From: Amborella trichopoda
Taxonomy: Eukaryota; Streptophyta; Magnoliopsida; Amborellales; Amborellaceae
Reading direction: 5' to 3'
DNA: 64,000 nt
Assembly (NCBI RefSeq): GCF_000471905.2
Contig: NW_006498122.1
Location: 2,682,684-2,746,683, forward strand
Below are positions 55,311 to 64,000 of the stretch, in pieces (the stretch's first letter is position 1; every line of letters begins with the position of its first letter). A program made the translations under genes and the position numbers. The notes beneath the pieces are model-generated. The model saw only the letters and a list, made by a program, of their open reading frames with translations. It was not told where the DNA came from and did not search any database.

Positions 55311-58300
55311 TTAATTTATGTCATTGTTCTGCTGTCCCCAAAGCTGTGCATATCTTCCACTCATTGAAACAAGAATGTCATGAGGCCCTTGTTCAACAAC
55401 CTTACCATTCTCCAAAACAATTATCTGAAATTCATCAAAAAAATAGGGAAAATGAGCAAGTTAAAGCACAAATAAGATTGGAAGACGAAATTTAAAAAAA
55501 AATAAGTGAATATGATTTTTGTGCAGACGAAGCAAATGTAGCGAGAACATTATTTACATAGACTGATAGAGAGAAACTTGTAGTAAGGCCCACTGTGTAT
55601 AAATATCACACAAGAACTAACGGAATTGTATACAATGAGACCATTTTGCATTTGATACAATGAGCTCACAATTATTTATAACCATTCGATGTGAAATCTG
55701 ATAGTTTGTGTCAGAAAGTTGAGGATTTTTTTTTTTGAAGTTTGAGCTTGGTCAATGGAATAATGCATTCATCCAATTTCATATCCAATGATCAAGATTA
55801 ATTGTGACTATCTTGTACCAAATATAAATGGTCTCATTGTACACTTTTCTAGAACTAAGTCCTTGGATATGGCAAATTTTCATAAAAATTAATAGCAGAT
55901 GCAGTTCTTGCACAAACCCCCCCACTAGTGTATGGAAAAATAGGTGTGCTTTTATGTAGGGAATGATTATGTACGAGGTCCCTCGTAATTGATTATGTAG
56001 GGGTCCTCCCCTTAGAGAATTAATGTGTGTGCGAGAAAGAGAGAGGGGGGGTGGGGTTCACCTCATCACACTGCATTGCGGTTGTAAGCCTATGAGCAAT
56101 GAAGATTGCTGTCCTGTTGTTCGCCAAGGACTTTAATGCGTTTAAAATCTCAGCTTCGGTTGTACTGTCAAGAGCACTTGTGGCTTCATCACACAGCCTG
56201 GCAAATAGATAAAACGGTTAGAATAGGTTGTCAAATTCAAGATGATAGCTCATCATATCAAGTACTATATGCATGTTATACAGTCTCCCTCTCTCACACA
56301 CTCACGTACACACATGGTGCGAGTGCGTTTATAAGGACTAAACGTTGCCGCTACTCCCTTAGATTCCATGTAAGCTAAATAATGAAGCTCCTGTAAACTG
56401 CTTATAGATAACGGAAAAGTTTATATAGAGCCGAGGCTCTAAACGATCAAGTTTGAGCCTACCTTAAAAATTTCACCAAAAGAGGTTGTTTTGATGCCCA
56501 AATATCTTCAAATTGATCATCTCGACATCAAGATGCAAGGACATAAGAAAAAAAATGGATTTCAAGTTTTGGAAATAGTGTAGTTTGTAACGCTTTTCTG
56601 GACTGTCAATTTTCAAGATTTTCAAGTTTTCATAGATCTGTCGATCTACACTATTTTGGAGCTTTAAATTTTATAAATAAATATGAAAATATATTTTAAG
56701 GCTATTACAAAAATTTCCAGTATTGGAACCACATTTCACGACACTACTTAAAGATAGGCTCTAATTTGATTGTTTAGAGCCTAGGCTCTACACAGACCGC
56801 ACCCTATAGATAATGATGTGAAATATTGAGTGTCTATGAATGTGGATTACATGTATTATAAGAAGGAATCTATTATAACAGGAACGATTTGAAGAATAGG
56901 TAGAAGGAAAAGCTCTCACAGAATAGGAGGTGCCTTCAAAAATGCACGAGCTAGGGCCACACGCTGTTTCTCTCCTCCACTCAACTGCAAAAGACAGTGT
57001 ATCTCACAAACAGGATGCAGAAATTACCAGTGTATCTACTAAATGGTTATGTATTTCACACTAATAGATGGCAACATTTTAAAAGGTATGATCTATAGGA
57101 AATTGTAATCATTTACTAAATCCTACCTTGTTTCAGTTTGTTAAAGTACATTGTCCCAATCACCACAACAAATATGAATATTTCTAGTACCTTAAGTCCT
57201 CTTTCGCCAACCACAGTTTTATATTTCTCAGGAAAACGCATGATGGTATCATGTATGGCAGCATGTCGAGCAGCATCGTAGACCTAAGAAGAATAGGAAA
57301 TGTCTGAAGTCAGTACCTAGTTGATTGTGTGCTTTGCAATTAATGGTCTTACCAATAGAAAGAAAATTGATTGCATGCCAAAACAGTCTCTTCACTAACC
57401 TCCTCCTCAGATGCTGATAATCGACCGTAATGTATATTGTGGAATATAGTATCATTAAAAAGTACCTGCAATGAAAAAATGCATACATAGGTATAAATTC
57501 AATGTTCGCTTTCTTTATATGACCTTTATAATCCAGCATTCAACTGTAGGATTGAATGTCAAGAGTAATTAACTTATTACATTAGTGCTACACCACACAA
57601 AAAAAGAATCAAAAACAAATTTATCATTGTTCCTTTATAAAATCCAGGAATTTAGTTCATCATCATCATCGAAACCTTTTCTCAACTAATTTGGATCGGC
57701 TACATGAATCCTGATCCGTCATTCTGCTCTATTAAGGGTCATTCCTTTAGTGATGCCATAAGTCTCCATATCTTTTCTCACTACGGTTAAATGTTCAAAA
57801 ATGCAGATTCGAGCGCCTAGGTGTTTTGGGTGACGGGCCGCCTAGGCGGCCGGGCGCCCGTCCAGGAACAAGGTACCCTCCCAATCCTCAAAAAAATTGA
57901 AACCCCCCCCCCCCCCCTTTAAGTTTTAAATGAATATATGAGATTAAGATGTTACTATGTTAGTTTTATAATAAGACTTTACTCATTAAGATATCATATA
58001 ATTAAGGATTTAAGAATTAAGATATACGAAATGATATCATTAATATGTTAGTTTCAAAACAGTATGACTTAATAATATTTACAATAGGTGTGAAAACCTC
58101 GTCAATTGGGTCGCCAAAAGTTCTCAAAATCAACTATTAGAAGCTCCAAATCCCCAACCACGAACTGTTGCCTTTGTTTTGGGAAGAATTGAAAAAATAA
58201 AAAATTCATCAATCTTTCGTTAAACCACAAAAGAGTGGTTTTTGGGGGGTTTTCTCACCCTAAAGGCCACGGTTTTTTTTTGGGGGGGGGGGGGGTTTAG

Positions 58301-61300
58301 AATACCCCCCAAAACCCTTTTTCCCCGTAAAAATTAAATTTTTGACCTGTACCGAGGTTTTTTTTCCACACGTCTGTAAAGTGTTACAGGCCGGCGCCTA
58401 GGCAGCCGCCCAGAGACAAGGTGCATAATGACCCCACCCAGACCGCGCCTAAGCATCCTTTGAATTTTTTCGCCTAGGCGGTTGGGCGGCCAAATTTTTG
58501 AACAATCTAACCATATCCTTTTCGGCATACCCTTTTGCCATTTGTGAGCCCTCCACTTGAACTAACTCTCAAAAAGGGTAAAAGGTAGGCCCAAAAGGAC
58601 ATGGGCCTAGCCAGGAATTTAGTTGCTTCCAGAAAAATTTGTACAAACTTTTAATTACATCTTATCATCCAATAAAATTCAACATTAACCGATATCAAGT
58701 TTTAGTCATTTGCTGGTTTCTTTGGGAGATGTCACAACTTATCGAAGTGTTGATATATGACAATCTAAGGATGTTCCGTCCCAAAATGGGTTGGGAGGTG
58801 CAAACAGGGAAGCTGAGCATTGGTCAATAGAGGGTTGAGAACAAGATATTTCAAGTAGAAGATGGGGAGCTTGTCACTGGAATGTCGTGTCCTGATCATT
58901 GTCCTTTTTGTACATTTTCTTCTTAATGAATTTCACTATAAAAAATGATTGTGAAGCAAAGAACTAATTTCTTTTCGGGGTCAATAAAGTCCTTAGCAGC
59001 TAAACAGTGTGGTAGAAGAAATTTTAGACTGTAGAACCAAGTCAAGGTTACACTTCTCATTCACTTTGAGACACAAACAAAGAAGCAGATGCATTAGCAA
59101 GGGAACGCGTATCCAAATATGGCCTAAATCTTGTGAGGCCAATTGTAGAGGCTGGTGGATATAGACTCAGTTTGTAAAGAAAGGAAACACTGTTGTGCAT
59201 TAATTTTGGTATTGATGAAATTCAGAAGAAGTCCAGAACATTTATTTTAACTCAAGATGGAAACGAGGCTGAAGATAATACTCAGAAACTCACAGTATCC
59301 TGTGGTACAACACCGATTGATCTCCGGAGACTCTCAAGTGTCACATCCCTTATATCCCGACCATCGATTCTTATCTGTCACAGTAAAATTTCAGAATCCA
59401 TAGATGTTACAAAATGTAACAATAGTAACATGATAAAATGTAACGTAACAAAATATAAAATAGTGTGGAGAAGTTAAAGATTCTTACAGCTCCTTTATGA
59501 CAGTCAAAGAATCTGTACAGAAGTCTAAGAATGGTTGACTTACCTACACGTACATATTAACAAACTGGGATCAAACAGCCATGCTAAGTAAATAAGGCAA
59601 TCCAGTAAAAAAAAGAGTTGGTTAAGAACAACAAAAACCAATATGTGTCGGGTTAAAACTTGGATCGATCACGAAGGTTGCTTTTCAACCAACAAAAAAT
59701 TCATACAGTGATGTGTGCTATATCCATTAAATTACATGCTATTACAATGTAGATATCCATCTCTAAGGGAAAAGGAACAATGTAGAATTATTTATATAGA
59801 TGCTGGGACTTTTCTCTCTCTTCACGTATGTGAAGCTAAGGTATATAGGAATCAGCTCATCGAAACTGGGTTCTGGGGTTTATATATCAAATCCTCATCA
59901 CATTTTCTTTGGAGAACATCTCAAACTATTCAGACAGTCACATACAAATATCATTTGCCTCGGAGAAAAATACATTCTGGAGACATAAAAGGAGCAACTG
60001 AATCTCCACACACAGAAACCCTAGCTCAACAATGATTTGACCAAAAGTGTATCACAAATATTTCTGCTATCCACTTAATAATATTCTATAGACATTGAAC
60101 GAATAACTGGTATATTAGATGCATTATTTAATGTTTCCAGACAAGAACATTCATTAAGAAACTGAATAACTGGTTTATTAGAGAGATGCATTATTAATGT
60201 TTCCAGACAAGAACATATAATATCATATAAACTAGTAAATTTAGGGAGTTTGTAAATTGGGGCATTCTTGCTAAACTATTCTATCTGGTGAGATCATTTA
60301 GAAGACGTCTAAGGCCTTACCACTGCCACTGGTTCCAACAATAGCTACACTTCTCCCACCTGCTACCTCAAATGATACTCCATCAAGAATATTGCGCTCT
60401 GTTAGATACCTAAAAAAGACAATAATGATCAAAACAAGTGACGAACAGCAAATACATCAGGCCCTCGTAGTGGCAAACATAACAGTGACAGAAGAAATGT
60501 GCAAAGAAAGGAGAAGGACATCTGCAGCTCATCCAAATCGACTCAGTACTTGGGGATTAGAATAGGCTAGGTACCAGACCAAATCTGAGTTTTAGAACTT
60601 TCTTGTAATTTCCTATATTTAAAAAATCAAATTACTAACTATGGAGAACATTATTTTTTTCTTAGAGAATAATTTAAAGGTAACCAAGATGGTCCAAAGC
60701 CCTGAGTGGTTGCAGCTTCAAAACTTACAAAGTTATTTCTTTAATTTAGAGAACAAATAGGTGGACTAGACAACGGAAAACTTCATAGCCATGGTAACCA
60801 ATTTGGTCCAAAATTAATTGAATAGAAAAACTCAGCCATTTACTAATAACTTTTGAAACACCATATATTATCCTTGTTGAACGTAATCTAAATTTGATTA
60901 TTTTGAAAGAAAAAATATGATACTGAAAGGAGGCATGCCTAGGCGAAACACCCTTTTTTTTTTTTGAGAAACGTTAACTTGGTATTAAAAGGTAAACATT
61001 TACATGATTATCAAAAATTGGCCGCCCACAAGTTGGGTGTTCCGTATACTTCAAAAAATGGCAGCCCACAAGTTGGGTGCTCTGTTTACAACAAAAAACA
61101 AAAACCAAAGAACAAGTGGGATGGAGGAGAATAGTGATGGAGGAGAGTAGTGTTGGGAAAGAGGTAAGAGGGAGGGATAAAGAGATACATAACAGAGAGA
61201 AAGGAAAGGAAAAGAAAAAAAAACATTGCAGGTAAAATACTTTACAATTTTAACAGAAAGAGAATTAAAATTCTGCAAAGCTGTATTCCTCCTGAGCGAC

Positions 61301-62562
61301 TCCACACCAGAATATGCTTGCATAACCTTTCTAACCCACCTCTGAACTGTGGGGTCTACCATGCGAGGTAAGGGTTGTGGCTGCTGAAGCAGAAACTCAA
61401 GGTCTTTCAGTTTGTAGCTTAGGCGAAACACCATTTCGATATAATGGATAAAGTACATCTCCAGTATAAGAGACAATCACGATATCCTCAAAATTAGTAT
61501 CATGTAAGCCATCTCACATGCATGATTTTTAAAACTCAATTTTGATGCTTGGCAGATTTGACATTCAGGTGCTAAGTATGCAATTAAAAGAGAAGAAGTT
61601 CAAAGGACTTGCTATACAATCAGAAAAATATTAAATTGCAAGAAAAATCATTTACCCAAAATATACATTGTCGAATTGGATGCTTCCCATACTCAATTGC
61701 AGAGGTTTTGAGTTGGGCTTGTCACTAATCTCAGGCCTTTCCTACAATTGAAACCAATGATGGGGATAAAGTTAGCTTATGGATCAAGCAAATAACATCA
61801 AAAGTGCGGGAGAAAAAAAAAAGAGGTCTTCAATGCCAATATTTTCTTGAGAATAAATAATTTTTTGGACAAGCACCACAATAACTTTTCTGGGGGCAAT
61901 AGTTAGAAACAATATTTGCAAGGTGGGCAAGGGCACGAGTACTGAGGGAGCATGAAGGTTCTAGTCCCTTTTTATTTTTTAATTTTTTTTTTTTGGAGGT
62001 TACGAAGGTAATGAAGATTGAATAGGAAATGCCAAAGAATAACCGTATACATTGGAGTGCATTCAGTTCTTCAAGGCCAGTTTATCTTTCATACACTAAC
62101 TCAAAATATCAAAAGCAACTAGCAAATATCAAGAAAACATACCTCAAGCAATGAAAACATGGACTTCATGTCAATAAGACTCTGTCGAGTTTCACGATAC
62201 ACACTTCCAAGGAAATTGAGAGGTAGAGATAATTGGAAGAGAAGCCCGTTAACCATGACCTGCTCCATTATAAACAACATATATATAGACACGTATGCAT
62301 TGAAAAATTACAACATAAATTATCAGTGATGAAATGAAAATACAACATAAATTATCTTTAAAAAAACAAAAGATACAAAGTGCCAAAATCCATGGTTTTA
62401 AAAGGGTGTTACATACCAAATCACCAACAGTCATGGTCCCACTTGTAATTCCATGGGAACACAATACCATTGCCGTGGATAGAGCTGTACTAAATATCAC
62501 ATTTTGGCCGAAGTTCAGATAAGCAAGGCTACTTTGGGTTTTTAGAGCAGCATCTTCATACC
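55311..62562 (-). CDS. ATM-type mitochondrial ABC half-transporter (ABCB25-like), 3' eleven exons
   Basis: Exons 62562-62417, 62259-62143, 61741-61656, 60409-60321, 59543-59488, 59374-59294, 57465-57400, 57283-57191, 56984-56920, 56197-56062 and 55424-55311 join in frame at GT-AG sites to about 349 residues. The first two encode the end of the membrane domain ([20 protein letters not shown]). The rest form a complete nucleotide-binding domain: Walker A GTSGSGKST (split by a phase-1 intron), Q-loop VVPQDT, signature [14 protein letters not shown], Walker [14 protein letters not shown]-loop [10 protein letters not shown]. It ends [12 protein letters not shown]. This is the ATM/ABCB23-25 pattern: inner-membrane exporters of a glutathione-linked sulfur species for cytosolic Fe-S and molybdenum-cofactor assembly. 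Upstream exons lie beyond the right edge. All key NBD motifs are intact. Confidence 0.92.
55627..55843. mobile_element. MITE family 6, copy 3 (best ends)
   Basis: Left TGTATACAATGAGACCATTT and right AAATGGTCTCATTGTACA are near-perfect inverted repeats; 217 bp, in the last intron of the ABC transporter gene. Confidence 0.8.
56414..56808 (+). mobile_element. MITE family 3a, reference copy
   Basis: Intact: GGAAAAGTTTATATAGAGCC at the left with palindrome AGAGCCGAGGCTCT (56427-56440), right palindrome AGAGCCTAGGCTCT (56776-56789) then ACAGACCGCACCCTAT. About 395 bp, non-coding, in the intron before the Walker B exon. Confidence 0.9.
57655..57787 (-). mobile_element. RTE-type LINE 3' fragment, first part
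   Basis: CATCATCATCATCGAAACC then CTCAACTAATTTGGATCGGC and GCTCTATTAAGGGTCATTCC; reverse orientation of 18610-18735. It continues after the inserted element at 58511. Confidence 0.7.
57791..58507. mobile_element. PIF/Harbinger-like MITE (717 bp) inside the RTE fragment
   Basis: Flanked by TAA on both sides (57788-57790 and 58508-58510). Ends ATGTTCAAAAATG and, in reverse complement, GATTGTTCAAAAATT, followed by GC-rich inverted repeats with GCCTAGGCG cores. Removing it restores the RTE sequence CTACGGTTAACCATATCC. A 3-bp TAA duplication fits PIF/Harbinger (Tourist-type) elements. Holds a poly-C (57902-57919) and a poly-G run (about 58280). Confidence 0.75.
58511..58615 (-). mobile_element. 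RTE-type LINE 3' fragment, second part
   Basis: CCATATCCTTTTCGGCATAC and GCCCTCCACTTGAACTAACT continue the RTE sequence on the other side of the insertion. Confidence 0.55.
58640..59245 (+). mobile_element. L1-type LINE 3' fragments
   Basis: A 3'-UTR-like end (TACATTTTCTTCTTAATGAA then CACTATAAAAAATG) at 58910-58945, followed by an RNase H C-terminus ([20 protein letters not shown] near 59085) and its 3' region. In the ABC transporter intron. Confidence 0.6.
60953..61419 (-). mobile_element. Retroinsertion with poly(A) and 13-bp TSD
   Basis: Flanked by TAGGCGAAACACC at 60940-60952 and 61420-61432. The minus strand ends in ACCAAGTTAACGTTTCTC and a run of A. Near the 3' end ACCCAACTTGTGGGC occurs twice. 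The 5' part reads [19 protein letters not shown], not recognised. The GTTAAC end is shared with other insertions here. Confidence 0.85.
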
Positions 62563-62689
62563 CTGATAATTAGATAAAAATATTGTTTCCATCAGTTACT
62601 AAGCATTAAACATCAACAGAGATAAATAGAAAGATCTACAGTTCTATTAAGAGAAATCAGCACTAACTCTGCTATTCACATAATGAGAT

Positions 62690-64000
62690 GAGATGAAAAG
62701 AGCATTCGCAATAAGACAAGGTCCAATGAAGTATCAAAGAACAAAGATGGCCCTTTTAGAGTGGTGGAGGATTTCTGAACCTTCAAGCAACTTATGGAAG
62801 ACTGCTGAAGGCATCAAGTATGGTGTGGACCATGATGAATGGGTACGAAAACCTTCAAGAAGAGGAGCAAAGGCATAGGTCGAATGGCGAAGGATAGATT
62901 GAGTGAGAGAAAGGTTCATTATTAATGCATGTGTGCAGATTGGAGACAGGAAGAGAACACTGTTTCGGTGGCATGATAGGCTACATGATATACCACTAAA
63001 AGAAAAGCATCCAAGGATATTCGCTATGTCTAGTGATACAAACCCAATGGTGGCAAATATAGTACAGTGGCACAGGACCATGTGGTATCCATGCTTTAGA
63101 AGGGGCCTCAAAGATGACAAAACAGATGAATTCACTAACCTGTTAGCAGAATTACAGGGCATTTATTGTTAACCTTTCCTTCAAAAAAAATTACAGGGCA
63201 TTTATTAGCTTCCCACTAGAGAAGATCGAATGATCTGGGCCACCAAAAGCAAAGGTGAGTTCAGAGTCAAGTCTTATTACAATAAACTCACATGCATACC
63301 CTTAGAAAATAATTTATCGTACAGGATTCAGGTTATCTGGCCCCTCGTAAAACAATAGCCTTTGGATGGCTGGTTTTATTGAATAAGGTCTTAAGTATCA
63401 ACCATTTCATCAATCAAGGTATGTCCGTGCCGAATCGATGTACTATGTGCAAAGAGGATGCAGAGTCAGTGCAACATCTGTTCCTTCATTGTCCAGTTGC
63501 TGGTGACATCTGGACAGCATCTTTGGAGTTATTTGGGATACAATGGGTAACAATTGAGTTGATTGAGGATGTGTTTAATCAATGGTTCACTCCACAAATG
63601 CCCAAACGAAGCCACATATTATGGAGGTTGAGCCTAATTGCTTTGATGTGGGAAATTCAGCTCCAATGCGAGAGAAGGATATCTAAAGAAAAGCAACATT
63701 CTCTGACATGGCTAAAAGAGAGGATAAACACAACTATTATGTCCTGCATGTTGGCATGAAGGAATTTTGAACTTAAGAGTCCCAGTGGCAGCTTATCTCA
63801 ACGAGTCACATAAAAGGAATGCCAGATCTGCTAACTCGATACCACCTATTGAAGTTGCAATCAAAATGGATTTTGATTGTAGTGTTGTTGGTAAGAATGG
63901 ATGTGCCGGAGTTGAAGGTGTGTTCCGGGACCACCTTGGAAGAATCCTTAAAACATTCTCAGGCCCCATTCATGCTTGCAATAGCAATGAAGCCCAAGCC
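62690..64000 (+). mobile_element. L1-type LINE in ABC transporter intron, continues past window
   Basis: Linker and zf-RVT parts (GDRKRTLFRWHDRLHDIPLK at 62945; KHPRIFAMSSD; GMSVPNRCTMCKEDAESVQH at 63420; FLHCPVAGDIW) followed by RNase H (GCAGVEGVFRDHLGRILKTF at 63900; NSNEAQA at the edge). Frame changes show a decayed copy. A tiny insertion with a 17-bp duplication splits it at 63168. Confidence 0.85.
63168..63189 (+). mobile_element. 22-bp extreme 5'-truncated LINE insertion
   Basis: GTTAACCTTTCCTTC plus seven A residues, flanked by perfect 17-bp duplications ATTACAGGGCATTTATT at 63151-63167 and 63190-63206. The GTTAAC word matches the 3' ends of the insertions at 44125 and 60953. Confidence 0.85.

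Noticed and set aside
61051-61476. 141-residue minus-strand frame as a host gene
   Set aside because: It spans a retroinsertion with target duplication and runs into host intron; not a gene.

Overview
This window is nuclear DNA of a flowering plant. The evidence is spliced genes with GT-AG introns up to several kb, plant gene families (SRC2-like C2 protein, plastid GNAT, plant SWI/SNF bromodomain protein, ATM-type ABCB transporter), AT-rich non-coding DNA with many (CT)n/(GA)n tracts, plant L1-type LINEs that carry an RNase H domain, and many MITEs. The genus cannot be fixed from this sequence.

Layout: (1) 1-267, last exon of a bL25 (L25/TL5/CTC) organellar ribosomal protein, + strand. (2) 1284-3553, two-exon C2-domain, proline-rich SRC2-like gene, - strand, convergent with bL25. 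(3) 5765-10366, four-exon plastid-type GNAT acetyltransferase, - strand; a tRNA-Gly(GCC) lies inside its large third intron on the opposite strand. (4) 12016-21450, nine-exon bromodomain protein, - strand, with an AT-hook-like N-terminus, a coding minisatellite in the last exon and a 4.8 kb first intron full of degenerate tandem repeats. (5) 22-28 kb, gene-free DNA with MITEs, local tandem repeats and a SINE-like copy. (6) 28.5-32.4 kb, a 5'-truncated L1-type LINE, - strand. (7) 34.0-37.4 kb, a RING-H2 E3 ligase gene with a one-exon CDS and two inferred 5'-UTR introns, + strand. (8) 39.4-52.6 kb, a LINE graveyard: microsatellites, a 20-N gap, then at least five broken LINE pieces in both orientations, one with a 743-bp tandem duplication of its RT domain and one nested insertion. 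(9) 55311-62562, eleven 3' exons of a mitochondrial ATM/ABCB25-like ABC half-transporter, - strand; its 5' exons lie beyond the right edge, past another LINE that runs off the window.

The five host genes look unrelated housekeeping or regulatory genes: organelle translation, membrane/stress signalling, plastid protein acetylation, chromatin remodelling, ubiquitination, and mitochondrial Fe-S/sulfur export. They do not form a cluster or pathway. The unexplained structure is in the repeats. At least nine families of short inverted-repeat elements recur in both orientations. The most striking (family 3, about ten copies) has two subfamilies whose ends carry different sequences that are both perfect 14-bp palindromes. 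All repeat families were found by eye; boundaries without target-site duplications are approximate.
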